Shown here in pieces: positions 35,528 to 45,041 of a stretch of DNA of 64,000 nt. Location of the stretch: contig JAPLFG010000003.1 of NCBI GenBank assembly GCA_026390795.1, positions 744,001 to 808,000 on the forward strand, written 5' to 3'. Numbering within the stretch: the stretch's first letter is position 1; the number at the start of each line of letters is the position of its first letter. This DNA is from Ignavibacteriales bacterium. Its GTDB lineage: Bacteria; Bacteroidota; Ignavibacteria; Ignavibacteriales; Melioribacteraceae. The notes below the pieces were generated by a model, which was not told the DNA's origin, did no database searches, and was given only the letters and a program-made list of their open reading frames with translations. Position numbers and translations under genes: made by a program.

Positions 35528-36186
35528 CAAACGCCTTTAGTTGTTGGTTCCCAAATATATTTATGTATCTGCAATTGATATCTAATTTTTCCCGGAGGAA
35601 CTAAAGACCATGCTTCATCCTGCAGAATCCATTCAACAAGTTTTACAGGTTCAAGCCGCCCGAAAACCACAGAGAACAAGATTGTACATTTTTCAAGCAA
35701 TTGGTATTTACATATAATTTCTTTGGACCAATCATAATCTTCACGACTTCCGACCACAAATTTAATTTCATCTGTTGGTTTAATAAAATCCACATTCTCG
35801 TAGAGATTTTTTTTCATCATATTACTCGACGGGCATTTTAAATCCATAATTATCATTACCCGTTTATCAATCTCTTTTATTGGAAGGCTTCCGCCTGTTT
35901 CGAGCATTACTTCAAATCCGGCCTCGCATAATTGTTTCATCAAATCAAGAGCTTCATTCTGAAATAACGGTTCTCCGCCTGTAATTTCGACTAAATTGCA
36001 GTTATATTTTTTTACTTCATCTATGATAGAACTAATCGTCATCTCTGTACCGTCGTGGAATGCGTATTCCGAGTCGCAATACGAGCAGCGAAGGTTGCAA
36101 TAAGTTAACCTTACAAAGACCGTAGGAAGCCCCGATTTGGAGCTTTCGCCTTGAATTGAGTAATATATTTCGTTTATCTTAATCAT
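35527..36186 (-). CDS. queE: 7-carboxy-7-deazaguanine synthase QueE (radical SAM)
   Basis: A 219-residue radical-SAM enzyme acting after QueD. The iron-sulfur motif is CNLRCSYC, the CxxxCxxC form, within a Q-G-E-rich start (YYSIQGESSKSG) typical of QueE. EITGGEPLFQ is the SAM-binding GGE. QueC and QueF, needed for preQ1, are not in this window. The divergent rpsT promoter lies upstream within a 142-bp intergenic region. Confidence 0.93.
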   Translation of the reverse strand: MIKINEIYYSIQGESSKSGLPTVFVRLTYCNLRCSYCDSEYAFHDGTEMTISSIIDEVKKYNCNLVEITGGEPLFQNEALDLMKQLCEAGFEVMLETGGSLPIKEIDKRVMIIMDLKCPSSNMMKKNLYENVDFIKPTDEIKFVVGSREDYDWSKEIICKYQLLEKCTILFSVVFGRLEPVKLVEWILQDEAWSLVPPGKIRYQLQIHKYIWEPTTKGV

Positions 36187-36264
36187 AAATAGATATAATG
36201 CCTTTCAAAGAGGCGCAAAGATAATAACAACCGGTTTGAGAATAAAGTTAATATCGCACTTCAG

Positions 36265-36296
36265 TTTGATTTGTAAGCCATCGTATACTATATTTA
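36265..36296 (+). promoter_or_regulatory. Bacteroidota-type promoter of rpsT
   Basis: TTTG at 36265-36268, a 20-nt spacer and TATATTTA at 36289-36296, 32 bp before the rpsT ATG. The -7 box differs from TAnnTTTG only in its last base. The tRNA-Lys promoter has the identical -7 box and spacer length. Confidence 0.65.
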
Positions 36297-36328
36297 CGCA
36301 CGTTTTTTAACAAAATAAGGTTTTATTA

Positions 36329-36592
36329 ATGGCGCAGCACAAATCAGCAAAAAAAAGAGTACGATCGACCAAAAAAAGAGCTGAAAGAAATAAAACAGCT
36401 CTATCTAAAGTAAAAACACTTACCAAAAAAGTAGTGGATGAAAAAGATCCGGTTAAAGCTCAAACATTATTAACGGAAACAGTTGCATTTCTTGATAAGA
36501 CAGTTTCTAAAGGAAGAATGCATAAAAATACTGTTGCCAGAAGAAAATCCGCTCTTACTAAACACGTAAATAAATTAACTGCCGTTAAATAA
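36329..36592 (+). CDS. rpsT: 30S ribosomal protein S20
   Basis: An 87-residue, very basic helical protein that binds 16S rRNA in the small subunit. The N-terminus MAQHKSAKKRVRS, then AERNKTALSKVKT, and the C-terminal GRMHKNTVARRKSALTKHV are characteristic of S20. It is monocistronic, with its own promoter and an intrinsic terminator. Confidence 0.96.
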   Translation: MAQHKSAKKRVRSTKKRAERNKTALSKVKTLTKKVVDEKDPVKAQTLLTETVAFLDKTVSKGRMHKNTVARRKSALTKHVNKLTAVK

Positions 36593-36620
36593 TTTTTTGT
36601 GATTTGAATTTGAGTTAGCG

Positions 36621-36656
36621 GGCAATTCAATTTACCGGATTGCCTTTTTCTTTTTA
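36621..36656 (+). terminator. Intrinsic terminator of rpsT
   Basis: An 8-bp stem, GGCAATTC paired with GGATTGCC (one GT wobble) across an 8-nt loop, is followed by TTTTTCTTTTT. It sits between convergent rpsT and the GlmU-like gene. There is no T-run on the other strand, so it serves rpsT. Confidence 0.8.
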
Positions 36657-38159
36657 TAAATCTTTCACGGCGTCGGTGCCTTCTGCTTCCGGTAAATAAA
36701 ATCTTACGTGATAGATATCTGCTTTTACTCCTGCCGGTTTTACAATATCTTTTTTCATTAAGACCGAATGTTCGATAAATATATTCTCGTTAATTCGAGA
36801 TCCGAAGATGTAAGTTATTCCTTTAATTATAACGTGTGAACCAATTATGCATGGAAGCTGATCGCTCCCTGTTATTCTAACACCACTTTCTATTCTTGAT
36901 TCGGCTCCAATATTAACATTCCCTTTTATAATGCTGCCGCCAAATATTTCTACATTATCACCGACATTAATTCTTTGACCATAGAAACATGAAATATGTG
37001 AGTTATCTCCTATAGTATTTTTTTTACCAAACTGAATGTCCCCTTCTATAAAAGTATTTTTACCGAAAGACAGATTATAATTTAGCTTAACACCCTTGCC
37101 GATAAATACACCTTTACCAATCCGGATTTCAAGCGGTAATCCATGTTTATCCATTTCCATAATTTCTTCCACAACATTTTCTTCAATGAAGAAATCATCC
37201 GGATCATCAATCATTACAATATCTTTCACTTTTTCATATACCAGCTTTCGCGCAATTGCATCCATTTCTTTAAGCACAGATTTATTATTGAAGCCCATCA
37301 GAACATACTGATTTTTTGGACTGACCGCTTCAACTGTATATCCGTTTTTGTTGAAGAGCCCAATAAGGTCTGTTAGATAAATTTCATTCTGAACATTATT
37401 GCTTCCGATTTTTTGAATTAGTTCGGCTAACGGCTTAAATTTGAATGCATATACACCTGAATTAAACTCGCAGTTTTCCAATAAAGTTTTTCGTGAGAAT
37501 TTAAAATTTCTGTTATGGTATTCAGCACTGTATTTTTCCTTCTCGTCAAGATTGAGTATTTCTTTATATTCAAGAATTTCAATTACCTTGCCGCTCTCTT
37601 TCTTGGAACGACTTTTCAAATCATTCTCCGGAACTCTCAAAATTCTTCCATAATAATTATCTTCAACGGGACCATCATAAATTCCGGTTAAAACCATCAT
37701 ATCAGCATTGGATTTCTCGAACTTCTCTTTGAAAAAATGAATTGTCTCTTCATCAATCAAACCCATATCTCCAGGAAAAATGTAGACAGTTCCATCGTAA
37801 GTTTTGTCAGTAATATTTTCCAGAGCGACTTGAACTGCATGGCCTGTACCTTTCTGATCTTCTTGAAGAGCGAACGAAACTGATTTTTTCTTACCGACTG
37901 TTTTGACAACTTCTTCGGCTTTAATACCAACAACGATTATGATATTCGAATCCGCTAAAGCTTTTTGGCAAGAGTTACAAACTCTTTCTACGGTTGGAAT
38001 TTCCCAAATTTTATGAAGCATTTTAGAAGTTTGAGACTTTATCCGTTTGCCGTGACCTGCAGATAAGATTATTGCCGTCTTTTTTTTGGCATAAACAAAG
38101 GAATCAGAATTCTCTTGAAGTAAGGTATTAATTGCTGAATTGTTCGATGCTTCTTTCAT
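36654..38159 (-). CDS. GlmU-like sugar nucleotidyltransferase with left-handed beta-helix
   Basis: A 501-residue protein. The N-terminal nucleotidyltransferase has ILSAGHGKRIKSQTSKMLHK, LQEDQKGTGHAVQ, FPGDMGLID and NNVQNEIYLTDLI, very like the uridylyltransferase half of GlmU. The C-terminus is a hexapeptide-repeat helix from about residue 345 (GKGVFIGKGVKL, KGNVNIGAESRI). It lacks the GlmU acetyltransferase signature with catalytic His. It may therefore make UDP-GlcNAc or a related nucleotide sugar without acetylating. The N-terminus has about 25 extra residues before the P-loop. Confidence 0.78.
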   Translation of the reverse strand: MKEASNNSAINTLLQENSDSFVYAKKKTAIILSAGHGKRIKSQTSKMLHKIWEIPTVERVCNSCQKALADSNIIIVVGIKAEEVVKTVGKKKSVSFALQEDQKGTGHAVQVALENITDKTYDGTVYIFPGDMGLIDEETIHFFKEKFEKSNADMMVLTGIYDGPVEDNYYGRILRVPENDLKSRSKKESGKVIEILEYKEILNLDEKEKYSAEYHNRNFKFSRKTLLENCEFNSGVYAFKFKPLAELIQKIGSNNVQNEIYLTDLIGLFNKNGYTVEAVSPKNQYVLMGFNNKSVLKEMDAIARKLVYEKVKDIVMIDDPDDFFIEENVVEEIMEMDKHGLPLEIRIGKGVFIGKGVKLNYNLSFGKNTFIEGDIQFGKKNTIGDNSHISCFYGQRINVGDNVEIFGGSIIKGNVNIGAESRIESGVRITGSDQLPCIIGSHVIIKGITYIFGSRINENIFIEHSVLMKKDIVKPAGVKADIYHVRFYLPEAEGTDAVKDL

Positions 38160-38307
38160 CTAAGCCTCTTTTGAATGATCTCTAAATCAAATTTAATAAT
38201 ATTCGATAATAATATTAGAAGAAACTGTTTATAATCGATCGCCATTTTGACTTTAATTTTTAATCTGATTTGCGTATTTAGCTTAGTAAAAAAATCAGAG
38301 GTATTAA

Positions 38308-38775
38308 GTGAAAGCCGGTAAGTTCTTACTTGCAGTCTTGTTGATTGTTTCTTTAACATCAATAAATAATTTTTCACAAGCAAGGAAATTTGGATTGGGA
38401 GTTATGCTTGGTGAACCAACAGGATTTAGCGGAAAATATTGGGTGAGCGACGAGCATGCATTTGATTTTGGTTTAGCGTACTCTTTTGTTCATCCTAATA
38501 AAACTTTTTCGCTACACGGAGATTATCTTTTTCATATTTACGATAAAATAAAATCACCGTACCGCTTCCCGATTTATTATGGATTCGGCGCAAGAATTCA
38601 TTTTGGAAATAAGGACGGCAACACTCTGGGCGCACGAGGTGTAATTGGTTTACTCTGGTTACCGGAATCATTGCCGATTGATACATTTATAGAAATAGCA
38701 CCGGTATTTAATTTATTCCCGGAAACATCATTGCATCTGGATATCGCCATAGGCGGGAGATATTACTTTGAATAA
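38308..38775 (+). CDS. Small exported outer-membrane beta-barrel protein (DUF3996-like)
   Basis: A 155-residue protein with a signal peptide ending near NFSQ and a Gly/aromatic-rich barrel: LGVMLGEPTGFSGKYW, FDFGLAYSF, FPIYYGFGARIHFG and a C-terminal IGGRYYF ending in an aromatic-containing strand. It resembles small BAPKO_0422-type barrels. The start is GTG at 38308, with AGAGG 6 nt upstream. Its last codons overlap the following kinase gene by 8 bp. Confidence 0.7.
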   Translation: MKAGKFLLAVLLIVSLTSINNFSQARKFGLGVMLGEPTGFSGKYWVSDEHAFDFGLAYSFVHPNKTFSLHGDYLFHIYDKIKSPYRFPIYYGFGARIHFGNKDGNTLGARGVIGLLWLPESLPIDTFIEIAPVFNLFPETSLHLDIAIGGRYYFE

Positions 38776-39937
38776 TGAATCTAATTCCGATTCACTACAT
38801 AAAACATTTTTTGATTCTCCGGAAAGAAGTACACAGGAAGAAATTCAAAAAGAGATTAGTCTATTTGAGAATAATCCGATTGTAAAACAGTTACTTGATG
38901 GTTTTCCAGAAATTGCTTTTATAATAAATAAGAACCGGCAGATTATTACATTGAATTCAAAAGCATTAAAAGGATTTAATTCGCAAAATTATCAAAGCAT
39001 TTTTGGTAAAAGATTTGGCGAAGCAATTAACTGCATACATATTCATGATAATCTTCCCGGTTGCGGGACAACAAAATTCTGTTCGGAATGCGGTGTGGCA
39101 AAAGGAATAAAAATTTCGAACAATTCTCAACAAACAACAGAAGAGGAATGCAGATTAACTGTTGATTCAAACGGTTCAAATATTTCCTATGATCTTTTAG
39201 TTCGTACTCAACAGATAGAGATTTTCAATTCGCATTACTCGATGGTTGCGATTAGGGATATTTCAAACGAAAAACGGCGTGAAGCACTCGAAAGAATTTT
39301 TTTCCACGATATATTAAATACTGCCGGAGCGGTAAACGGACTTGCAGAGTTGCTGCATGATGTCGATAATGAAGAAGACAAGACCGAGTTTACGTCGGTA
39401 TTGAAGGATACCTCAAGACAATTAATTAATGAAATAATATTTCAAAGAGAATTGAGAAGCGCAGAGGATGGGGTTCTAATACCGGCATTTAGGAAAACAA
39501 CTATAAATGAAACTCTGAATGACGTTTATGATCTCTACAAAAATCATGAACTGTCAAAGGGCAAAATTTTATCGATTGAAGAACAAGAGGAAGATGTAAA
39601 CTTTTTTACAGATTCAACATTGCTGATTCGATCGCTTGGCAACCTTTTCAAAAATTCACTGGAGGCATCGGAGAAAAATGATCTTATTAGAATTTCAGCG
39701 TCTTTAGATTCCCCAGATATTCTGTTCAATATTTACAATGAAAAAGTGATCCCAAACAGGATTCAACTACAGCTTTTCCAGAGATCATTCAGTACAAAAC
39801 AAAGCAAAGGAAGAGGTATTGGACTTTACAGTGTTAAACTGATTGTTGAACAATATCTTAAAGGGAAAGTCAGCTTTGTCTCCAACGATTCAATGAAAAC
39901 AATTTTTACAATACGCTTGCCCCAATACCCAAAATAA
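38768..39937 (+). CDS. PAS histidine kinase with cysteine-rich input domain
   Basis: A 389-residue soluble kinase starting at TTG 38768, overlapping the upstream barrel gene. A PAS-like domain at about 45-175 contains NCIHIHDNLPGCG and KFCSECGVA, a Cys/His cluster suited to metal or redox sensing. A HisKA with FFHDILNTAGAVNGL and a HATPase with LGNLFKNSLEAS and SKGRGIGLYSVKLI follow. No receiver is adjacent, so its partner is elsewhere. Confidence 0.83.
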   Translation: MNNESNSDSLHKTFFDSPERSTQEEIQKEISLFENNPIVKQLLDGFPEIAFIINKNRQIITLNSKALKGFNSQNYQSIFGKRFGEAINCIHIHDNLPGCGTTKFCSECGVAKGIKISNNSQQTTEEECRLTVDSNGSNISYDLLVRTQQIEIFNSHYSMVAIRDISNEKRREALERIFFHDILNTAGAVNGLAELLHDVDNEEDKTEFTSVLKDTSRQLINEIIFQRELRSAEDGVLIPAFRKTTINETLNDVYDLYKNHELSKGKILSIEEQEEDVNFFTDSTLLIRSLGNLFKNSLEASEKNDLIRISASLDSPDILFNIYNEKVIPNRIQLQLFQRSFSTKQSKGRGIGLYSVKLIVEQYLKGKVSFVSNDSMKTIFTIRLPQYPK

Positions 39938-40069
39938 AGAGCAAAATTTTTTTTGAATTATTGAATGTGGAAAGAATTCAGTTCTTCAAAAGAACAGAAT
40001 ACCGCTTTCTTTAATTTCGTTATTCTTCAACATAATATTATTTTTGAACCAACCTATCTAGGAGAATTT

Positions 40070-42259
40070 ATGCTACGAAGTAGTTGGCTATCCAAATTTT
40101 TAAAACTATTTACAATTACTTTTTCACTTACATTTATTTTGGGGATGATCCCGGCCTCTCCTGAAGAAGGAATGTATCCCTTGAGCGAAATTGATAAAAT
40201 TGATTTACAAAAGGCCGGTTTAAAAATTGAAACGAAAGAAGTTTATAATCCAGACGGAGTTAGCCTTGTTGATGCGCTCGTGCAGCTAAGCGGATGTACC
40301 GGATCATTTATTTCTGAAAATGGATTGATCATTACAAATCATCATTGTGCATTCGGCGCAATCACACGCGCAAGTACGGTAGAAAAAAATTATCTTGAAA
40401 ACGGTTTCTACGCTAAAACTCCATCCGAAGAGATCCCTTCGCAAGGCTATATTTGCAAGATCACCGAATCATATCTAGATGTTTCCGACGCAATTCTTGG
40501 TGCTATCAAAAATATTTCCGATCCCGTAGAACGGACTAAAATGATAGCGCAAAAGAGCAAAGAACTTTCAGATGCAGCTACAGATGAAAAGGAATCTATC
40601 ATAGCAGATGTGTCGGAAATGTTTGCCGGAAAAACTTATGTGTTATTTAAGTACCGCATAATTCGTGATGTACGGCTTGTGTTTGCCCCGCCTCAATCAA
40701 TTGGTAATTTTGGCGGTGAAACAGATAATTGGATTTGGCCGCGCCACACCGGCGATTTTTCAATCATGCGTGCCTATGTTGCACCAGATGGCAAAGCAGC
40801 AACATACTCTAAAGAGAATGTTCCGTTCAAACCAAGAAAGTTTTTAAAGATCAACCCAAATGGAGTTGAAGCGGGAGATTTTGTTTTTCAGCTCGGTTAT
40901 CCGGGAAGAACTTTCCGCCACCGCCCATCGCAGTATATGAAATATCAGCTTGATTATTTACTGCCTTACATTTCAGACCTATACCAGTATGCAATTGAAA
41001 CAATGCAGGAAATCAGTGCGGACAACAAAGAACTAACACTTGCTTTTGCAAGTCGAATTAAAGGTTTAGCCAACACAATGAAAAATTATCAAGGAAAGAT
41101 TAAAGGACTGAAAAAGATAAATCTCATTGCACAGAAACAGGAAGAAGAAAAACAGCTTCAGCAATTCATCAATTCCGATTCGAAACTAAAAACAAAATAC
41201 GGCAATTTGATGGAAGAAATTCATAATGTATTTGAATTAGTAAATCAAAACGCAAAAGCGGATTTGTGGCTGCGGCAAATCAATTCTTTTTCAACAACGC
41301 TTTCCTTGGCAAACTTTGTTCTTACTTATTCGGAAGAAATACGGAAACCGGATATGGAAAGAAATCCAGCATATCAAGAAAATAATATTAATCAGACTTT
41401 AAGCAGAATAGAATATTTAAAACAGAATTACAATACCGACTTTGAAGAAGCAATGCTTAATAGAATGTTAATGGATGCAAACAACTTCAAGGAATCATCA
41501 CGTATAGCGGCTGTTGATGAATTATTGGAAGGGAATGGAATTCATCCGGAAGAAACTTTTCAAGATTTTATTTCCAATTACATAACAAATTCAAAGATCC
41601 GTGAGAATGAATTTTTTGATTCACTTTTAAAAAAATCACCGGCAGAAATTGCGGCAATGCAGGACCCGCTCTTTATTTTTGCAAAGAAAATAAAAATGCA
41701 GTCTCAAGCCAGCGACAAAGAGAGTCAAAAAAACGAGGGAAAACTTAACAAACTTTACGGCGATCTAGTTGATGTAAAAATGGAATGGAAAAAAACCAAC
41801 TTTATTCCAGATGCAAATAGTACACTACGGCTTACGTACGGATACATTAAAGGGTACAATCCGGCTGATGCAATTTATATGGAACCGTTCACTTCAATTG
41901 AGGGTGTAATTGAAAAAAATGCGTCGGGTGATCAAGAGTTTGTAATTCCAGATAAACTCCGCGCTGCATATGCTAAAAAAGATTTCGGAAAATATGTCAG
42001 CAAGAAAACGGGTAAACTTCCGGTGGGAATGCTTTACAATATGGATACCACAGGCGGCAATTCCGGCAGCCCGGTCCTTGATGCTTATGGGAATTTAATA
42101 GGCGTTAACTTTGACCGTGCTTTTGAAGCCACAATAAATGACTTTGCCTGGAATGAATCTTACAGCCGTTCGATTGGCGTTGATATACGTTACGTTTTAT
42201 GGGTGATGGATAAAATCGGCGGTGCAGATAATTTATTGAAAGAGATTGGAGTAAATTAA
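40070..42259 (+). CDS. S46-family dipeptidyl-peptidase (DPP7/DPP11 type)
   Basis: About 729 residues from the ATG at 40070, which has a TAGGAGAA ribosome-binding site and starts a signal peptide; a longer upstream frame is unlikely. It removes dipeptides from peptide N-termini in the periplasm. The triad is visible: His in ITNHHCAFGA (about residue 90), Asp in GETDNWIWPRHTGDF (about 217) and Ser in TTGGNSGSPVLDA (about 665). NFDRAFEA near 682 carries Arg where DPP11 has its P1-acidic specificity residue, suggesting Asp/Glu preference. Found mainly in Bacteroidota. Confidence 0.92.
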   Translation: MLRSSWLSKFLKLFTITFSLTFILGMIPASPEEGMYPLSEIDKIDLQKAGLKIETKEVYNPDGVSLVDALVQLSGCTGSFISENGLIITNHHCAFGAITRASTVEKNYLENGFYAKTPSEEIPSQGYICKITESYLDVSDAILGAIKNISDPVERTKMIAQKSKELSDAATDEKESIIADVSEMFAGKTYVLFKYRIIRDVRLVFAPPQSIGNFGGETDNWIWPRHTGDFSIMRAYVAPDGKAATYSKENVPFKPRKFLKINPNGVEAGDFVFQLGYPGRTFRHRPSQYMKYQLDYLLPYISDLYQYAIETMQEISADNKELTLAFASRIKGLANTMKNYQGKIKGLKKINLIAQKQEEEKQLQQFINSDSKLKTKYGNLMEEIHNVFELVNQNAKADLWLRQINSFSTTLSLANFVLTYSEEIRKPDMERNPAYQENNINQTLSRIEYLKQNYNTDFEEAMLNRMLMDANNFKESSRIAAVDELLEGNGIHPEETFQDFISNYITNSKIRENEFFDSLLKKSPAEIAAMQDPLFIFAKKIKMQSQASDKESQKNEGKLNKLYGDLVDVKMEWKKTNFIPDANSTLRLTYGYIKGYNPADAIYMEPFTSIEGVIEKNASGDQEFVIPDKLRAAYAKKDFGKYVSKKTGKLPVGMLYNMDTTGGNSGSPVLDAYGNLIGVNFDRAFEATINDFAWNESYSRSIGVDIRYVLWVMDKIGGADNLLKEIGVN

Positions 42260-42280
42260 ATTTTGTTTTTCTGTACAAAA

Positions 42281-42315
42281 TGAGGAGTCTAGAATCATTG
42301 ATTTCGGATTCCTCA
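42281..42315 (+). terminator. Weak stem-loop downstream of S46 peptidase gene
   Basis: TGAGGAGTC pairs with GATTCCTCA (9 bp, one GT wobble) across a 17-nt loop between convergent genes. Only a short CTTTG tail follows, so termination efficiency is doubtful. Confidence 0.4.
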
Positions 42316-42350
42316 CTTTGCATAGAATGTTGGCTAAATAAAAGTAGTCT

Positions 42351-43004
42351 TTAGTATTCCACAAAAAATGCAAGCACACCAACAAGCACGAGTACGATTC
42401 CGCTTATTAGTTTATCGTGATGTTCCAGAAAATGCCAGTCGAGCTTACGGACTCCTTTTGATGCAAAGTGAACAAGAAACATCATTCCAAGAACAGTAAC
42501 AAAAAAATAGACCACCGAAACAATTCCAATACCCAGCCAACCTAAACGGCTCGCCGTGAAATAGTATACTTCTATTTCCAAACACGGTGAAAAGAACATT
42601 GCGATACTCAATGTAAGAACAATTGACTTTTTGCTTTTCCGTTTTTCAATTATTTCATCTACATGAATGTGATGATGTTGATGAGCGGTTCTTATTAAAC
42701 TGTGACGGTATTCCAAATACAAATAGATGAGACCAAGAATAATCAAAATTGTCGGCGCGACAATATGGGTTATATAGTGATACGATTCTGAAAGCTTGTA
42801 ACCAACCAATCCAACAATAATTCCTATAATTACCGTACTGATTGTATGCGATGCGCCGGTAATAGCTGTTACGGTTACCGTCTCTTTGTCGGTCCACTTC
42901 TCAGCCTTGCCGATTGCAATTAAAGGAAGCCAATGGCTTGGAATCGAAGCGTGAACTAAACTTAGTAGAAGACTTCCTAAAAATATTTGAAAAACTGAAT
43001 CCAT
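42351..43004 (-). CDS. Polytopic membrane protein, HupE/NicO-like, with His-rich loop
   Basis: A 217-residue protein with about six hydrophobic helices. The first carries SLVHASIPSHWLPLIAIG and the second GASHTISTVIIGIIVG, a His-containing pair reminiscent of NicO/UreH-type metal transporters. A cytoplasmic loop contains TAHQHHHIHVDE, a likely metal-binding stretch. The residues FFSPCLEIEVYYF in a later helix are distinctive. Transport of Ni, Co or another metal is plausible but not proven. No partner gene is adjacent. Confidence 0.6.
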   Translation of the reverse strand: MDSVFQIFLGSLLLSLVHASIPSHWLPLIAIGKAEKWTDKETVTVTAITGASHTISTVIIGIIVGLVGYKLSESYHYITHIVAPTILIILGLIYLYLEYRHSLIRTAHQHHHIHVDEIIEKRKSKKSIVLTLSIAMFFSPCLEIEVYYFTASRLGWLGIGIVSVVYFFVTVLGMMFLVHFASKGVRKLDWHFLEHHDKLISGIVLVLVGVLAFFVEY

Positions 43005-43159
43005 GCTTTTTAGTATTTATTTTATTTTGTGTGAAAAGTTAATGAAGCATAATTGCTTTAGCAAATTTTGTAAAGTTGGGAAAATTTCTTCTCTCTAATG
43101 ATTTTTTCTTATTTATAAATCTTATTTTATTTTGCTGAAAGCTTTTAACGGAAAATTAA

Positions 43160-43579
43160 ATGGAAAACAAAATTTTTACGTACAAATTGAAACAACCAAC
43201 CGAAGACGAACTCAAATCTGTTCTAGGTGCCAGTTACAAATTATGGATTGATCTAATAAAGTATGTTGAGACAAAATTTGGTTCTGCGGTGACCGAGTGG
43301 AAATATTACGGAGCTAAGAGCGGCTGGCTGCAAAAATTGTTTCTAAAAAAAAGAAATTTATTGTTCTTTATCCCTCATTCAAAATATTTTAGAATAGGGT
43401 TAGTATTTGGTGATAACGCCGTTAGTGAAATTCTACAGAGCAATCTCCCAAAAGAAATAATTGAGGAGATTAAGAACACAAAGAAATATGCCGAAGGCAC
43501 AGGCTTAAGAATTGATGTAAAGAATAAGAAAAATTTGGACACTGTTAAGAAGTTGCTTCAAATAAAAGTGAAGAACTAA
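43160..43579 (+). CDS. DUF3788 family protein
   Basis: A 139-residue cytoplasmic protein. TEWKYYGAKSGWLQKLFLKKR, then LLFFIPHSKYFRIGLVFG and the ending GTGLRIDVKN follow the DUF3788 layout. This family is of unknown function and is distantly like the YdhG/SRPBCC-type small domains. It is monocistronic. A strong stem-loop follows its stop. Confidence 0.72.
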   Translation: MENKIFTYKLKQPTEDELKSVLGASYKLWIDLIKYVETKFGSAVTEWKYYGAKSGWLQKLFLKKRNLLFFIPHSKYFRIGLVFGDNAVSEILQSNLPKEIIEEIKNTKKYAEGTGLRIDVKNKKNLDTVKKLLQIKVKN

Positions 43580-43594
43580 ATTGTTTATTGAAAG

Positions 43595-43623
43595 AGAAGA
43601 GACGGGAACTGCCCGCCTCTTCT
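43595..43623. terminator. Strong stem-loop between convergent genes
   Basis: AGAAGAG and CGGG on the left pair with CCCG and CTCTTCT on the right (11 bp around one A-C mismatch, 5-nt loop). It lies between the stops at 43579 and 43634. T-runs are weak on both sides, so it may terminate in either direction or mainly protect transcript ends. Confidence 0.6.
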
Positions 43624-43633
43624 AAAATTAAAA

Positions 43634-44980
43634 TCATCCTGTTGCAACTTTAGCATAATTTGTTTCATTAGTATAATTCTCCAGTTGATTTTCTAAATAC
43701 ATCTCATACGAACCTAAATCTAAAAATCCATTACCTGAAAGATTAAACAGAATTGTTTTCATCTCACCTGTTTCATTGCACCGCAGCGCTTGAACGATTG
43801 CCTCTTTGATTGCATGAGAACTTTCCGGAGCAGGAACAATCCCTTCAGCTTGGGCAAATAATTGTGCCGCTTGAAAAACTTCCATTTGGTCGTAGGCTCT
43901 TGCATTGATCACGCCAATATTATAAAGTAAAGAAACAGAGGGTGCCGCACCATGATACCGCAATCCTCCGGCATGAATTTTTGGTGGTATAAAATTATGA
44001 CCTAGAGTGTACATTTTCATTAATGGCGTCATTCCGGCTTCATCTCCAAAATCATATTCATATTTGCCTTCTGTTAGTGATGGACATGATGAAGGTTCAA
44101 CGGAAATTACTTGCAGATTTTTTTTTGCGCCGGAAAGTTTATCACGTAAGAATGGAAATGCAATGCCCGCAAAATTACTTCCACCCCCAAGGCAGCCAAT
44201 TACAATATCGGGATAAACATCAGCCATCTCCATTTGGATGCGCGCCTCTTCTCCAATAATGGTCTGATGCAGTAAAACATGATTCAACACGCTTCCTAAA
44301 CTATAATTTGTATCTTCACGTTGTACGGCAACTTCAATCGCCTCGCTTATTGCTATCCCAAGCGATCCAGGAGAGTCAGGGTCGCTGTTAAGGACATTTC
44401 TTCCCGCATTAGTTAGATTTGAAGGACTTGCATGCACTTCAGCACCAAACAACTTCATAAAAGTCTTGCGGTACGGCTTCTGATCGAAGCTTACCTTCAC
44501 CATAAATACTTCACACTCCATATCGAAATGTTTACAAGCCATTGCTAGTGCACTTCCCCACTGACCCGCCCCGGTTTCTGTTACAAGTTTTTTTATTCCA
44601 GCTTGTTTGTTGTAGTACGCCTGTGCATATGAAGTATTAGTTTTATGACTTCCTGTTGGGTTTGCGCCCTCATACTTAAAATAAATTTTAGCAGGAGTAT
44701 CCAAAACTTTTTCAAGATTGCTTGCACGGATTAAAGGTGTTGGTCTACTTAATTTATAAAGATCTCTTACTTCATCCGGAATTTCTATAAAGCGTTCTTG
44801 AGAAACTTCCTGCTTGATCAATTCCATTGGAAATATTGCTGATAAATCTTGCGGACCTATCGGTTGCTTTGTACCGGGATGAAGCGGCGGGTCCATCGGA
44901 ATAGGAAAATCAGCTAAGATATTATAGTAGTGAGTGGGCATTTGAGACTGATCGAGAAAAATAATTTTGTTGCTTGACAT
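43634..44980 (-). CDS. trpB: Tryptophan synthase beta chain, TrpB2 type
   Basis: A 448-residue PLP enzyme that joins indole and serine to make tryptophan. The Schiff-base Lys is in [14 protein letters not shown] near residue 113, with [18 protein letters not shown] and [10 protein letters not shown] (phosphate-binding). The long N-terminus and [11 protein letters not shown] segment mark the TrpB2 subgroup, which often lacks an adjacent trpA; none is here. AGGAGG sits 5 nt before the ATG. Upstream is a Trp-codon leader and attenuator, strong support for tryptophan synthesis as its real role. Confidence 0.93.
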   Translation of the reverse strand: MSSNKIIFLDQSQMPTHYYNILADFPIPMDPPLHPGTKQPIGPQDLSAIFPMELIKQEVSQERFIEIPDEVRDLYKLSRPTPLIRASNLEKVLDTPAKIYFKYEGANPTGSHKTNTSYAQAYYNKQAGIKKLVTETGAGQWGSALAMACKHFDMECEVFMVKVSFDQKPYRKTFMKLFGAEVHASPSNLTNAGRNVLNSDPDSPGSLGIAISEAIEVAVQREDTNYSLGSVLNHVLLHQTIIGEEARIQMEMADVYPDIVIGCLGGGSNFAGIAFPFLRDKLSGAKKNLQVISVEPSSCPSLTEGKYEYDFGDEAGMTPLMKMYTLGHNFIPPKIHAGGLRYHGAAPSVSLLYNIGVINARAYDQMEVFQAAQLFAQAEGIVPAPESSHAIKEAIVQALRCNETGEMKTILFNLSGNGFLDLGSYEMYLENQLENYTNETNYAKVATG

Positions 44981-45005
44981 GTGAACCTCCTGTTATATAT
45001 AAAAT

Positions 45006-45035
45006 AAAAAAGCCGCTGAATGGAAGTTCACGGCT
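45006..45035 (-). terminator. Attenuator terminator T2
   Basis: On the minus strand AGCCG/CGGCT and TGAA/TTCA form a 9-bp stem with one bulged G and a 6-nt loop, followed by TTTTTT. It lies 25 nt upstream of the trpB ATG. Confidence 0.85.
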
Positions 45036-45041
45036 GGATAC

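Noticed and set aside
38156-38383. A 75-codon open frame on the minus strand upstream of the GlmU-like gene
   Set aside because: It overlaps the signal-peptide start of the plus-strand barrel gene and has low-complexity Leu/Lys/Ile composition typical of chance AT-rich frames, with no ribosome-binding site that I can see.
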